Assembly: GCA_022425485.1 (NCBI GenBank)
Contig: JAKMFL010000033.1
Location: 1 to 64,000, forward strand
DNA length: 64,000 nucleotides
Origin: Alphaproteobacteria bacterium
GTDB taxonomy: Bacteria; Pseudomonadota; Alphaproteobacteria; Puniceispirillales; Puniceispirillaceae
Reading direction: 5' to 3'
The notes under the pieces are model-generated. The model saw only the letters and a program-made list of their open reading frames with translations. It was not told the origin of the DNA and made no database searches. The position numbers were made by a program, and so were the translations under genes. Every line of letters starts with the position of its first letter. Positions within the stretch are counted from its first letter, which is position 1. This document shows, one piece after another, positions 1-9,604 of the stretch.

Positions 1-335
1 ACTAAATCTTTATAGAAGGCTCTGGTTTCTGTCGCTAAATTCTCTGGCACTTGGCCCCAAGGATAGACATGAAAAAATTCTTTTAAGTCTTTTTCGTCCG
101 CGTCTTTGGCATGTTCGGACTTAAACGGAAAATAGCCATCTTGGCGTATAGGGTCGCGCAAATAATCTTGCTTGCCTTCAGAGGCAAAAAAACTTCCCCA
201 GCTTGCATAAATGGCGTCAATTCGCTCAGCTGTAATTGGATGGTTGCGCAATACCGCAAAGCCTGTCTCGCGCAAGGATTGTGCTAGAAAGTGCGGTGCA
301 TTATCTGCCTGATAATCAATAGTTTGAATGTGCAT
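1..335 (-). CDS. 2-oxoglutarate/Fe(II) oxygenase family protein, N-terminal part
   Basis: Partial gene running off the left edge; 111 N-terminal residues are visible from an ATG at 335. The start reads MHIQTIDYQADNAPHF, followed by the stretch LRETGFAVLRNHPI, typical of the DIOX_N domain of isopenicillin-N-synthase-like dioxygenases. The double-stranded beta-helix with the HxD...H iron site would lie outside the window, so the oxygenase activity cannot be checked. It is the last visible gene after pyrC-pyrE-nucleoside hydrolase on the same strand, about 90 bases downstream. Substrate unknown; a role in nucleobase or pyrimidine metabolism is only suggested by position. Confidence 0.75.
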   Translation of the reverse strand, partial: MHIQTIDYQADNAPHFLAQSLRETGFAVLRNHPITAERIDAIYASWGSFFASEGKQDYLRDPIRQDGYFPFKSEHAKDADEKDLKEFFHVYPWGQVPENLATETRAFYKDL

Positions 336-427
336 CTTAACCAATAAATTTCATATTTTGCTAGCCATCATCTATTTCTAAAGATAACGGTCTTCTTATC
401 TTCCATACCCACAAACAGCTTGCTCGA

Positions 428-1399
428 TTAGGTGGCCGCAATTCGCTTATTTCTTATTGTGTCAGCTTGTGCGCAGATATCCAGAAAAATTTTACGAACG
501 CGCGCACTATCTACACCTACCGCTACATTAACAGGCCGCCGTCCACTTTGCGTTTCCGCTACAGTCTGGCCAATCTCCTCACCTTCGCAAATAACCCGCA
601 AAGGGGCCTGACGAAATTCAAACGCATCTCTATCTGTAATCGCAATGACGGCCGAGGGGTCATGCATCATACAAATATGCTGGCCTACAACAGAATGATA
701 AAAATCAATATAAAAGCTGGTTATATCCGCAAGAAAGCCCCCAATTTCAGGCGAAGTCTGACGCAAGCCCTCAAAATCATCTTGCACACAAGTAACTTTT
801 TGCGTGACATCAAGGCCGATCAAATCAATATCCCAGTCCGCCGCAAAAACGCGGTCAGCAGCATGCGGGTCATTCCAGATATTAGCCTCAGCCACCTGCG
901 TGACATTACCCGGGCACCACACTGCCCCGCCCATAATGACCAGCTTTTTCACATGTGCCGCTATATCTGGGTCTACATCTAACAGCGCCGCAATATTGGT
1001 AAGCGGGCCCACAGGACACAAGATTATCTCACCGCTTTGTTGCCGGCACATCTCAGACAAGAGATGCGCAGCTTCGCGCGGGTCTGGCTGGGCTTTTGGC
1101 GTTGGGGCTGGCAACGTGCCGAACCCTTCTTTTCCATGTACATAATGCGAGGGGGTATTTGGCGTTTGCGTGCGCGGGCGCATAGCCCCTGCAGCTACGG
1201 GAATGCGGCTACCAGCCTGCTCTACAAGGGCAAGGGCATTGCGGGTGGCTTGGTCTGTAAACACATTACCGAAAACCGAAGTAAGCGCTAGCAGCTCCAA
1301 ACGCGCATCGGCAAAGGCCAGATGGATAGCCATCGCATCATCAATACCTGGGTCTGTATCAATAATAATTTTCGCTGCTTTATCTTTATTGGCGCTCAC
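428..1399 (-). CDS. inosine/uridine-preferring nucleoside hydrolase
   Basis: Hydrolyses the N-glycosidic bond of ribonucleosides to base plus ribose. The N-terminal signature IIIDTDPGIDDAMAI supplies the calcium-binding aspartates, and the ~323-residue length is normal for the family. A longer frame with an ATG at 1447 exists, but it would begin inside pyrE; I prefer the GTG at 1399, which has a good AAGGTGG ribosome site overlapping the pyrE stop and puts the DTDPG motif close to the N terminus as usual. The gene follows pyrE by only 8 bases, so it is almost certainly co-transcribed and probably supplies salvaged bases next to de novo pyrimidine synthesis. Substrate preference cannot be read from sequence. 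Confidence 0.9.
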   Translation of the reverse strand: MSANKDKAAKIIIDTDPGIDDAMAIHLAFADARLELLALTSVFGNVFTDQATRNALALVEQAGSRIPVAAGAMRPRTQTPNTPSHYVHGKEGFGTLPAPTPKAQPDPREAAHLLSEMCRQQSGEIILCPVGPLTNIAALLDVDPDIAAHVKKLVIMGGAVWCPGNVTQVAEANIWNDPHAADRVFAADWDIDLIGLDVTQKVTCVQDDFEGLRQTSPEIGGFLADITSFYIDFYHSVVGQHICMMHDPSAVIAITDRDAFEFRQAPLRVICEGEEIGQTVAETQSGRRPVNVAVGVDSARVRKIFLDICAQADTIRNKRIAAT

Positions 1400-1407
1400 A
1401 GCCCACC

Positions 1408-2100
1408 TTAATCCTTGGTTGTTGTGCCCCCATTGGCTGCCGACCATCCTTTGGGATCGTGCAAGAAAGCTTCCACCGCTGCACAGGTTTTATCATCAAA
1501 CTTATCGCTATTTTTAATCTGCTCTAAGACATCCCACCAGCTTGCCAGATAATGTAATTCCAAGCCAGCTTCTTTCATTTCTTCCCGCGCATGCGCGAAA
1601 ATATCATAATAGAACACAACAAACACATGATTGCACTGTGCGCCGGCCTTGCGAAGCGCATCCGCAAACATAAATTTACTGCCACCGTCGGTTGCTAAAT
1701 CCTCAACCAACAGCACGCGGCTATCTTCTACCAGATGGCCTTCTATCTGCGCATTGCGGCCAAACCCTTTCGGTTTTTTGCGCACATATTGCATAGGCAA
1801 GGCAAGCCGTTCAGCCATAAAAGCTGCAAAAGGAATGCCAGCTGTCTCACCGCCTGCCACACTGTCAAAGGCTTCAAACCCTGCTTCTTGTGACAGCACA
1901 GAAATACCAAAATCCATTAAGGCTGCGCGAATACGAGGGAAAGAGATAAGCTTGCGGCAATCAATATAAACTGGACTTGCCGCCCCTGAGGTTAGAATAA
2001 AAGGTTTTTCAGCATTGACATGCACCGCTTCAATTTCCAACAACATAGAAGCCGTTGCCGCTGCAATCATCTTTTTATCTGTAAGGCTTACGGAAATCAT
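1408..2100 (-). CDS. pyrE: orotate phosphoribosyltransferase
   Basis: Transfers ribose 5-phosphate from PRPP to orotate to give OMP and pyrophosphate, the fifth step of UMP synthesis; cytosolic, usually dimeric. 230 residues. The PRPP-binding loop [13 protein letters not shown] is clear, preceded by [18 protein letters not shown], the characteristic N-terminal block of PyrE, and [10 protein letters not shown]. It lies 36 bases after pyrC and is followed by the nucleoside hydrolase whose ribosome site overlaps its stop. Family assignment is certain from motifs and neighbours. Confidence 0.95.
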   Translation of the reverse strand: MISVSLTDKKMIAAATASMLLEIEAVHVNAEKPFILTSGAASPVYIDCRKLISFPRIRAALMDFGISVLSQEAGFEAFDSVAGGETAGIPFAAFMAERLALPMQYVRKKPKGFGRNAQIEGHLVEDSRVLLVEDLATDGGSKFMFADALRKAGAQCNHVFVVFYYDIFAHAREEMKEAGLELHYLASWWDVLEQIKNSDKFDDKTCAAVEAFLHDPKGWSAANGGTTTKD

Positions 2101-2136
2101 CTAAACCCTTTCCTCTTTGTAAAATCAGCACCCTGT

Positions 2137-3183
2137 TTAGGGCTTATCTGCTATCGACCAGAATATCTCTATTTGCGGATCAAAAACAGTTACCGGCCCT
2201 TCTTCCGTAGCCACAGGCGCTAGCGCTGGCTGGGCAGTATCATGCCGGATAAGCGTTATCGTATCTGAATTAACAGGCAGGCGATAGAATTCTGGCCCAT
2301 ATATAGACGTAAACCTCTCCAGCTTATCAAGCACATCATGCGCTTCGAAGAGCTGCGCAAGGCAGGCAAGTGTATTTGGCGCGTTGAAAATACCCGCACA
2401 ACCACAAGGTTGCAATTTCGCAGGGTCAAGATGCGGGGCACTATCCGTGCCTAAAAATACCTTGCCTGTATCTGCTAGCACCGCTTCTAGCAACGCTAGT
2501 CTATGGCTTTCTCTTTTTGCGACAGGCAGGCAATAATAATGCGGCTTTATACCCCCTGCTAGAATAGCATTGCGATTGATTAGCAAATGATGGGGGGTAA
2601 TAGTTGCGCCCAGATTATCCTCTCCTGCTAGGACGAATTCAGCCGCCTGACGGGTAGTGATATGCTCAAAAACGATCCGCAATTCAGGCAGTCTTTTTCG
2701 CAACGGTGCCAACACACGGTCAATAAAGACCGCTTCTCTATCAAAGATATCAATATCGCTATCTGTTACCTCGCCATGCACAAGAAGCGGCAGGCCTATC
2801 GCTGCCATTTCTTCTAAAACAGGCATCACCTTTTCGATATCGCGCACACCACTATCAGAGTTGGTTGTTGCCCCAGCTGGATACAACTTAACCGCCGTCA
2901 CAATGCCAGCGGATGCCCCTTTGCGCACCTCTGCTGGCGTGGTTGTCTCGGTCAAATACAGCACCATAAGAGGCATAAAATTATGCCCTTCAGGTAGGGC
3001 TGCAAGGATACGCTGGCGGTATTTATCCGCCATTTCAGACGTTGTTACAGGCGGGATAAGATTGGGCATAATAATCGCCCGCCCACACCAGCTAGAGCTA
3101 TGCGGCAACACGGCTTGCATGACCACCTCGTCACGGAGATGCAAATGCCAGTCATCGGGACGCCTGATGGTCAGTTGCTGCAT
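2137..3183 (-). CDS. pyrC: dihydroorotase
   Basis: Zinc amidohydrolase that interconverts carbamoyl-aspartate and dihydroorotate in UMP synthesis. The 348-residue length and the start [20 protein letters not shown] match the compact E. coli-type (class II) enzyme. Visible metal and active-site motifs, in order, are [14 protein letters not shown] with the carbamylated lysine, LLVHGEV, FEHITT and GTDSAPH. The frame extends 10 codons further upstream to 3213 but that would overlap ppa; the ATG at 3183 places the HLHLRD motif at its usual position. It sits 10 bases after ppa and 36 bases before pyrE, in one operon. Confidence 0.95.
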   Translation of the reverse strand: MQQLTIRRPDDWHLHLRDEVVMQAVLPHSSSWCGRAIIMPNLIPPVTTSEMADKYRQRILAALPEGHNFMPLMVLYLTETTTPAEVRKGASAGIVTAVKLYPAGATTNSDSGVRDIEKVMPVLEEMAAIGLPLLVHGEVTDSDIDIFDREAVFIDRVLAPLRKRLPELRIVFEHITTRQAAEFVLAGEDNLGATITPHHLLINRNAILAGGIKPHYYCLPVAKRESHRLALLEAVLADTGKVFLGTDSAPHLDPAKLQPCGCAGIFNAPNTLACLAQLFEAHDVLDKLERFTSIYGPEFYRLPVNSDTITLIRHDTAQPALAPVATEEGPVTVFDPQIEIFWSIADKP

Positions 3184-3193
3184 TATATAGCCT

Positions 3194-3721
3194 TTATGCT
3201 TTTGCGCGCTCAATAGCGGCTTTAATCATTTCTGCGGCTTTTTCAGGGCCTTCCCAGCCTTGCACTTTTACCCATTTGGTTTTTTCAAGGTCTTTATAAT
3301 GCTCAAAGAAATGGCCAATTTGTTCAAGTATAATGGAGGGTAGATCATCCGCAGATTTTACATCCTTATAAAGGGGGTGCAATTTATCCACTGGGACGCA
3401 AAGTAGTTTTTCATCTACACCGCTTTCATCTTCCATCATCAATACACCAATAGGGCGCGCCGCGATAATACAGCCATGAATAATCGGCAATGGGGTGAGC
3501 ACACACGCGTCAATCGGATCGCCGTCATCTGACAGGGTATGCGGCACAAAGCCATAATTGACCGGGTAATGCATTGGCGTATGCAAAAATCTGTCTACCA
3601 AAAGTGCGCCTGAATCTTTATCCAGCTCATATTTTACGGGTGCAGATTGTGCAGGAATTTCAATCGCAACATTAATTTCTTCAGGCGGGTTTTTGCCAAC
3701 GGATATTTTGTCCAAATTCAT
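3194..3721 (-). CDS. ppa: inorganic pyrophosphatase
   Basis: Soluble family I pyrophosphatase, 175 residues from [18 protein letters not shown], the usual N terminus of the family. The acidic signature [15 protein letters not shown] holds the metal-binding aspartates. In-frame upstream starts exist at 3733 (MSKTMNLDK, with an AAAAAGG just before it) and 3832, but the shorter form fits the family length. It heads the ppa-pyrC-pyrE-nucleoside hydrolase run; hydrolysis of PPi would pull the PyrE reaction forward, so the placement makes functional sense. Housekeeping function, high certainty. Confidence 0.93.
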   Translation of the reverse strand: MNLDKISVGKNPPEEINVAIEIPAQSAPVKYELDKDSGALLVDRFLHTPMHYPVNYGFVPHTLSDDGDPIDACVLTPLPIIHGCIIAARPIGVLMMEDESGVDEKLLCVPVDKLHPLYKDVKSADDLPSIILEQIGHFFEHYKDLEKTKWVKVQGWEGPEKAAEMIKAAIERAKA

Positions 3722-3922
3722 TGTCTTGCTCATCCTTTTTAACACGTGAGGACAGAAGTCAGCGCATCTGTTTTCAGCATTGCAGCTTGCATCTGTCTGC
3801 TTGTGCCTATGTAATACCGAGATGCAAAACATTTTACCAGACAGAAATCATATAATCGTCACCACACAAGGTAAATTTCATCAAAGACAACAGCCTTTGT
3901 TTTAGGGTAGAACAGTCTGGAT

Positions 3923-5032
3923 ATGACAAAGACAGTTGCAATTATTGGTCAAGGGCTAACAGGTGTCACCGCAGGCTTGATGCTTGCCGAACACGGGTAT
4001 GATATTTTGCTGGTTGGCGCAAAGCCGCCGCTTATTGGTGGGCTACAATTGGCCCCAAATGGGCTGGAAGCTTTACGCACAATTGGGCTATATGATGCGG
4101 CGTTGAGCGGCGGGGTGCGTTTGGATAATATTGCTATCACGGCAATGAATGATGGCCGAACGCTCGCGGAAATTCCGCATCCTCAAAACCGGGTTTATAT
4201 TGGTATCGGACGCGCAGACCTCTATCAAGCGGTTGAGGCCAAGCTTGCGGGGAAGAAAAATATTAAACGCATGGCCAGCCCAGCAATCAGCATCATGCGC
4301 GCAAGTGACAAGATGGAACTGGTTCTAGAAGATGGTCAAACCCTATATGTAGACGAAATTATTGGGGCTGACGGCGTTAATGGGCTGTGCCGCTCTTTTG
4401 TATGCGGTGCCCAGCTAAAGGCGAAAACAGCCCCTTATTATGCAATGCGAAGCGAAATTGAAGCCCGTGCCCTGCCGCGCCTATTTAGCCGGACACAAAC
4501 GCAGCTTATCTTGGGTGATGGCTGTCATTTTGTAAGCTACCCTATTGCTGGCCAGAAACGGATAAATGCGGTATTTTGTGCATCACCAGAAAAGCTTGGG
4601 CCGGAATGGCAGGCACAGCTATTCGCCCCGCACCCGATTTTGAAATATGTTGCAGACGCCTCAGCGCAGTGGGTAAAGCTGCCCTTATTCGCAAACAGCT
4701 TACCCGCTAGCTGGCGGCGAATGCAGGTAACATTGATAGGCGATGCTGCCCATATTATGCCGCCCCATCTAGCACAAGGAGCTGGCCAGAGTTTTGAAGA
4801 TATCGCCTATCTAAAAACACAGCTACAAGAAAAACCGTTATCTGATGCGCTGCACTCTATGTCTATTTTGCGGGCCAGCCAGCTAAAATCCACAACCAAC
4901 AAGGCCAGTCTAACAGGGCAGGTTATGAGGCTTTCAGGCCTGCCAGCACAGCTTCGTGATAGCTTGCTTGGCCTATCTGGCGCACATCTCCTCGAAAATT
5001 GGCTAGCAGACGTCTGGCAAGCCAATAGTTAG
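3923..5032 (+). CDS. FAD-dependent monooxygenase (salicylate-hydroxylase/UbiH-like fold)
   Basis: A 369-residue single-component flavoprotein hydroxylase. The N terminus has the FAD dinucleotide motif VAIIGQGLTGVTAGL, and near residue 270 is the second FAD motif LIGDAAHIMPPHLAQGAGQSFED typical of aromatic hydroxylases that use NAD(P)H and O2. The substrate is not identifiable from sequence; ring hydroxylation of a small aromatic acid or a ubiquinone-pathway-like role are both possible. It stands alone between divergent ppa and the glutathione peroxidase gene, giving no pathway context. Confidence 0.8.
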   Translation: MTKTVAIIGQGLTGVTAGLMLAEHGYDILLVGAKPPLIGGLQLAPNGLEALRTIGLYDAALSGGVRLDNIAITAMNDGRTLAEIPHPQNRVYIGIGRADLYQAVEAKLAGKKNIKRMASPAISIMRASDKMELVLEDGQTLYVDEIIGADGVNGLCRSFVCGAQLKAKTAPYYAMRSEIEARALPRLFSRTQTQLILGDGCHFVSYPIAGQKRINAVFCASPEKLGPEWQAQLFAPHPILKYVADASAQWVKLPLFANSLPASWRRMQVTLIGDAAHIMPPHLAQGAGQSFEDIAYLKTQLQEKPLSDALHSMSILRASQLKSTTNKASLTGQVMRLSGLPAQLRDSLLGLSGAHLLENWLADVWQANS

Positions 5033-5132
5033 ACCGCTTCGATTAACAGGCATCTAACCACGAGCCGGCAGCGTATAATAGATGTTTTCCATCTCTATGT
5101 TTTATTACAAGTTTTTACCGAGGCTCTTGAGC

Positions 5133-5711
5133 ATGTTCAGAAAAGCTTTTTTAGCGCTTTTATGTGTAACCAGTTTAATGGCCCCAGCACCGCTACTGGC
5201 AGGGCAACAGCAGATGAGCGTTTCCGCATTTGATTTCAGCTTTCCTTCTATCGAAGGCACTAACCTTAATTTATCCGATTATCAGGGGCGTGTGTTGTTG
5301 ATTGTTAACACCGCTTCGCGCTGCGGTTTTACAAGGCAATATAGTGCCCTGCAAAATCTTTGGTCTGCATACCGAAAGGAAGGGCTAGTGGTAATTGGCG
5401 TTCCATCAAATGATTTTGGTGGCCAAGAACTAGGTACAGAAGCAGAGGTAAAACAATTCTGTGAAGTGAATTTTGATATCGACTTCCCTATGACCGCTAT
5501 CACCGAAATCAAAGGTGCAGACGCACATGAATTTTACAAATGGGCAGGGGCGCAAGTTGGCATGTTGGGCAAACCAAAGTGGAATTTCCATAAATTTCTG
5601 GTGGGGCGAGATGGCCAAATTGCAGACTGGTTTTCTTCGGTAAGCGAGCCAGATAGTCCAAAATTCCGCAGCGCGATAGAACAGGCACTTGCCCAAAACA
5701 GCGCATCATAG
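5133..5711 (+). CDS. glutathione peroxidase family protein, exported
   Basis: Thiol peroxidase of the GPx family with an N-terminal signal peptide (hydrophobic stretch AFLALLCVTSLMAPAPLLA after a basic start). The catalytic set is visible: Cys in NTASRCGFTRQY (a cysteine, not selenocysteine, enzyme), Gln in SNDFGGQE and Trp-Asn in KWNFHKFLV. The likely location is the periplasm, reducing peroxides with a thiol donor. An in-frame ATG at 5082 gives a 17-residue longer product without a clear ribosome site; I chose 5133 because it leaves a normal signal peptide, but the start is uncertain. Monocistronic by position. Confidence 0.88.
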   Translation: MFRKAFLALLCVTSLMAPAPLLAGQQQMSVSAFDFSFPSIEGTNLNLSDYQGRVLLIVNTASRCGFTRQYSALQNLWSAYRKEGLVVIGVPSNDFGGQELGTEAEVKQFCEVNFDIDFPMTAITEIKGADAHEFYKWAGAQVGMLGKPKWNFHKFLVGRDGQIADWFSSVSEPDSPKFRSAIEQALAQNSAS

Positions 5712-5803
5712 CACGCCTGCTGCTTGATAAAATTACACTGCTCATGTATGCAAAGAGGGTTTTTTAACGCCCTTACACTGCCGCTAAGAAGTGATGTGAG
5801 CTG

Positions 5804-6862
5804 ATGCATAACCTGCCCAAAACCAATCAGTATGTGGTCGCTGCCTTATACCAGTTCATTAAGGTTGATGAGATTACCCAATGGCAAGAGGCCTTGCGCG
5901 AGAAATGCGATATATGCCAGCTGATGGGCACGCTTCTGATTGCAGAAGAAGGGCTAAATGGCACCATATCAGGGCGTTATGACGATATGCATCGCTTTTT
6001 AGATTGGCTACTCAGCGAGACACTCTTTACCGCGCCCGAGCTGAAATTTGCTGTACATGAAGAACGGCCCTTTCACAGAATGAAAGTCAGGCTAAAACGT
6101 GAGATTGTCACTATGGGCGCTAGCGGCATTAGCCCAACAAAACAAGCCGGCACATATGTAAATCCAAAGGATTGGAACAAGCTGATATCTGACCCAGATG
6201 TGATGGTTGTGGATACCAGAAATGATTATGAGGTAGCGATAGGCCAGTTTCAGGGAGCGGTAAATCCGCTGACAAAGACCTTTCGAGACTTTCCAGAATG
6301 GGCAGCAGAACTAGCCGCCTTGCCAGAAGAGAGCCGCCCAAAAAAGCTGGCAATGTATTGCACAGGGGGTATCCGGTGCGAGAAATCAACAGCCCTGATG
6401 AAAAATCTGGGCTTTGAAGATGTCTATCACCTAAAGGGGGGCATCCTGCAATATCTGGAAGATATCCCCCAAAACCAGTCTCTATGGGAGGGAGAATGTT
6501 TTGTATTTGATAGCCGGGTTGCCGTAGATCACAATCTGCAACGCGGAAAATACGCGCTATGCCATGCCTGTAAAATGCCGCTTAGCAAACAGGAGATGGC
6601 CTCTGCGACCTATGTGGCCGGCATTAGCTGCCCACATTGCATTGATAAAACCACACCAGCACAGCGTGCCCGGTTTTCAGAGCGTGCCAAGCAGATAGCG
6701 CTCGCGAAGCAGCGCGGCGATGCCCATATTGGCGCAAAGCCTGTGAGCAAAGAGCCTTTCCAAAAAGAATCTTTCCAAAAAGAACTGGGGCGCGAGCAAA
6801 ATCCCCTGCGCGAGAAAAATCCTGGGCGCGAGAAAAATATAGAAAAAAAGAAAGAAATCTAG
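5804..6862 (+). CDS. trhO: tRNA uridine(34) hydroxylase, rhodanese family
   Basis: TrhO (YceA) makes 5-hydroxyuridine at the wobble position of certain tRNAs in an O2-dependent reaction. Domains in order are an N-terminal acylphosphatase-like region (AALYQFIKV, TLLIAEEGLNGTISG), a rhodanese domain with active-site Cys186 in MYCTGGIRCEKST, and a C-terminal CHAC...CPHC zinc-like motif. The last ~40 residues are a low-complexity charged tail built from two tandem DNA repeats (15 bp x 2 and 18 bp x 3, 6756-6843), which is not part of the family core. The stop overlaps the stop of convergent rpe by four bases, so no separate terminator fits between them. Confidence 0.93.
   Translation: MHNLPKTNQYVVAALYQFIKVDEITQWQEALREKCDICQLMGTLLIAEEGLNGTISGRYDDMHRFLDWLLSETLFTAPELKFAVHEERPFHRMKVRLKREIVTMGASGISPTKQAGTYVNPKDWNKLISDPDVMVVDTRNDYEVAIGQFQGAVNPLTKTFRDFPEWAAELAALPEESRPKKLAMYCTGGIRCEKSTALMKNLGFEDVYHLKGGILQYLEDIPQNQSLWEGECFVFDSRVAVDHNLQRGKYALCHACKMPLSKQEMASATYVAGISCPHCIDKTTPAQRARFSERAKQIALAKQRGDAHIGAKPVSKEPFQKESFQKELGREQNPLREKNPGREKNIEKKKEI
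6756..6843 (+). repeat. two adjacent tandem repeats in the trhO 3' end
   Basis: A 15-bp unit (ctttccaaaaagaat) occurs twice at 6756-6785. An 18-bp unit beginning gcgcgag then occurs three times at 6790, 6808 and 6826. Both repeats are coding and keep frame, producing the KEPFQ/KESFQ and (G/L)RE(Q/K)N(P/I) series in the charged C-terminal tail of TrhO. Confidence 0.9.
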
Positions 6863-7515
6863 CCGCGAATAGTGGTTATCGCAGCGGCATATCCCTCTGC
6901 TGCCCCAAAAATAGCCGAGCCAGCTACCAGATTATTAGCCCCGGCTGCGATCACTTTTGGCGCCGTTTCTGCGGTAATGCCGCCATCAACCTGAAGGTGG
7001 ATATCACGCCCCTTAACCATCGTTGCGGCCTGTTCGATCTTTGGCAGCATCGCATCAATAAAATGTTGGCCGCCAAACCCGGGATTCACCGTCATTACCA
7101 GCAAGAGATCAAGCTTGTCCAAACAATGCTGCACCGTGCTAAGCGGCGTCGCTGGATTTAGAGCTACTCCAGCTTTACAGCCAAGCTCCCGAATATAGCT
7201 TAACGTCCTGTCCAGATGTGTACAGGCTTCAACATGCACGGTAATATTTTGCACGCCAGCATCTGCAAAATCACTAAGTAAGGGGTCTGGCGCCTCAATC
7301 ATTAGGTGCGCGTCAAAATATGCATCACAGCTTTGCCGAACAGCTTTAATAATTGGCGCACCAAAACTCAGATTGGGAACAAATTGCCCATCCATCACAT
7401 CAAGGTGTATCCAGTCCGCCCCTGCGCGATATACATCTGTAATTTCCTGTCCAAGCGCCGCAAAATTACTCGCTAGGACAGAAGGCGCAATGATAACAGG
7501 CTTAGAAGAGGTCAT
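6859..7515 (-). CDS. rpe: ribulose-phosphate 3-epimerase
   Basis: TIM-barrel enzyme interconverting ribulose 5-phosphate and xylulose 5-phosphate in the pentose phosphate pathway. 218 residues, normal length. Motifs: IAPSVLASNFAALG at the N terminus, HLDVMDGQFVPNLSFG with metal and catalytic residues, MTVNPGFGGQ and QVDGGI. Convergent with and overlapping trhO by four bases. Upstream is a ~100-base spacer to the helicase gene, also on this strand, so either its own promoter or weak read-through is possible. Confidence 0.95.
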   Translation of the reverse strand: MTSSKPVIIAPSVLASNFAALGQEITDVYRAGADWIHLDVMDGQFVPNLSFGAPIIKAVRQSCDAYFDAHLMIEAPDPLLSDFADAGVQNITVHVEACTHLDRTLSYIRELGCKAGVALNPATPLSTVQHCLDKLDLLLVMTVNPGFGGQHFIDAMLPKIEQAATMVKGRDIHLQVDGGITAETAPKVIAAGANNLVAGSAIFGAAEGYAAAITTIRG

Positions 7516-7618
7516 CTTAAACTAGCTCCCGCTTTACACAGCTTTTGTTTTATAGAAACCAGATGAGCTTGTAAAATTTATCCCGCTTATCGGCATTTTA
7601 CAGCGCGGCCTTGGATAT

Positions 7619-9439
7619 CTAAACCACATCTTTTGCTTTGAAGTAAGGCAAATTATCCTGAGATGAGCAGCCCATCACCGACAGACGTTCAATGATTTGC
7701 AAAGCACGTTGATATTTACGCTCTAGCTCTTCTTCTGAACACTCTGCAAACAGCTCTCCACATAATAAAATACCGTGATTTGCCTGCAAGGCCCGAATAC
7801 GCCTGCCATGCATCAGCCCATCAACCAGCACAGCATGTTCGAACTCTTCGCCTTTTGTTATCTGTATTCTGTTTTCGACAAGGAAATGGCGGATGGCTGC
7901 CTCACCTTGCAAGGCATAATGCCAAAATTCAGAATCAGAAGAAGAGGGCACGCCGCTAACAAGGCTGAAAGCTTTACAAAAAGCAAGGAAGATAAGCTCA
8001 TCCCGCTCTGCCCCTGTCCATGCGGTACGCCCTAGCGTGCGCCAAATATCTTTATTCATTTCTTCATAGATGGCTGGGATCCGCTCAAAGAATAAACGGT
8101 GCAGGCCAATATCATTGACCGAATCTTCCATCCGCTGCTCTTTATGAATATCAATAGCGCTGTAAGAGCCACAAACCGGACAACCAGTATCTGAGAATTT
8201 GTCTTTCAGATAAATATGCGAGCAGCGAAGTCCGCTTTCCAGCTTGTTATCACACAAGAAATAGCTTTGCTGTTCATCCACTGGCTGCTGAGCTATCCAT
8301 TGGAACCTGTTTTTATAACGCAGATAGGTGCCGCGATGCGACCACAAGCTCCATTGTAAATTTTCAACAGGCCCGAAAGTTGACCAGTTAGAACTGACAT
8401 CAATCACAACACAGCTATCTTTGCCTTCTGCTGCACGCAACCCACGACCAACAGATTGCCCCCATAACACTTTAGACAAGGTCGGGCGCATATGCACAAT
8501 CAGATTACAATGTGGGTTATCCCAGCCTTCAGCAAGTACGCCAACTGATACCACCGCTTCCACCTCGCCCCTAGCATGCGCAGATAACATTTGCATCCGC
8601 TCCTTAATCGGGGTGCTAGCGGTTATCAAATTTACCGACAGGCCAAGCTCTTCGATAGCTTCCACCGTCGTTTCTGCAACGGTTACATCTGGGCAAAACC
8701 ATGCTGATATCGGCTTTGGTGTTACTTTTTCCCGCTCTTCTAAATAGATAGAGCAGGCATGGCTAATCATCGAGGATTTGATAATCGCAGGTGCCAATTT
8801 GGTAACAGGAAAATCCCCAGAGCTGATATCAATAGAGGCAAGTTCAAGATCATGAATAAAATGTGGGCGATAGCGCGGGCGCACCAATATGCCTTCTTCA
8901 AACAACTTTTCCATATCCGCGCCATCAATAATGGCATCAAAGGCAAGGCTAAGCTGGTCACGCTGGTCTGCTGTGCGGCGCTCAGGAGAAGCGGTTAGCC
9001 CCAGCAGATGAGCATCATCACGCCCCTTTTCCATAAAGCATTCCAAAATCCGCTTATAACCAGTACCGTTCGGGGACACCCGGTGCGCTTCATCAATAAT
9101 TATTAGTTTTGCCTGTGCGACCGCATCATCCAGAATATCGCGTGCACGGGTGCTCGTTGATAGTAAAACATCATAATCAACAAAGGCTTTTTCAGAATGG
9201 TTTAGGTTAAGTTTACAGACTTTATGTTCACGGGCCAGCGCGCGTTCCAACTGTTCTAACAAGACCAAACGGTGACAGAGAACAATGACCTTCTCGCCAG
9301 CATAAAATTGCCGAATAATCTCACTCGCCAGAACCGTTTTACCAGCCCCCGTAGGGGCTTTGATGATAAAACGTCTATGCGCTTTCTGGATATCCGGGAA
9401 ACCATCAATGATTTCCTGTTGCCATCGTCTGAGTTCCAT
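7619..9439 (-). CDS. DEAH-box superfamily 2 helicase with zinc-ribbon
   Basis: A 606-residue SF2 DNA/RNA helicase of the type III restriction/UvsW-like ResIII group. Walker A GAGKT is at residues 31-35 and Walker B DEAH at 116-119; a LTASPERR motif III follows and motif VI appears as GQSVGRGLRAAEG near residue 330. After the helicase core come four cysteines (CDNK, LRCSH, GCPVCG, around residues 400-435) that look like a zinc ribbon, then about 170 residues of unrecognised, mostly helical sequence. No methyltransferase or restriction subunit lies nearby, so it is not a restriction gene by context. DNA repair or replication-fork processing is a guess from the fold. Confidence 0.82.
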   Translation of the reverse strand: MELRRWQQEIIDGFPDIQKAHRRFIIKAPTGAGKTVLASEIIRQFYAGEKVIVLCHRLVLLEQLERALAREHKVCKLNLNHSEKAFVDYDVLLSTSTRARDILDDAVAQAKLIIIDEAHRVSPNGTGYKRILECFMEKGRDDAHLLGLTASPERRTADQRDQLSLAFDAIIDGADMEKLFEEGILVRPRYRPHFIHDLELASIDISSGDFPVTKLAPAIIKSSMISHACSIYLEEREKVTPKPISAWFCPDVTVAETTVEAIEELGLSVNLITASTPIKERMQMLSAHARGEVEAVVSVGVLAEGWDNPHCNLIVHMRPTLSKVLWGQSVGRGLRAAEGKDSCVVIDVSSNWSTFGPVENLQWSLWSHRGTYLRYKNRFQWIAQQPVDEQQSYFLCDNKLESGLRCSHIYLKDKFSDTGCPVCGSYSAIDIHKEQRMEDSVNDIGLHRLFFERIPAIYEEMNKDIWRTLGRTAWTGAERDELIFLAFCKAFSLVSGVPSSSDSEFWHYALQGEAAIRHFLVENRIQITKGEEFEHAVLVDGLMHGRRIRALQANHGILLCGELFAECSEEELERKYQRALQIIERLSVMGCSSQDNLPYFKAKDVV

Positions 9440-9604
9440 TTAATGAAGACCTGTCATCGGCTGCACAAAACTTTCAAGGCGCCTAGTCTACACGGTTTTT
9501 TATAAAAGATAAGCATTGAAATAAAAAAAAAGTTCTAACAGTGAATTTTCTGTCGCTAGAAACCCGTTATTTACTGTTAAATATGCTATGCGCTGCGGCT
9601 TATC

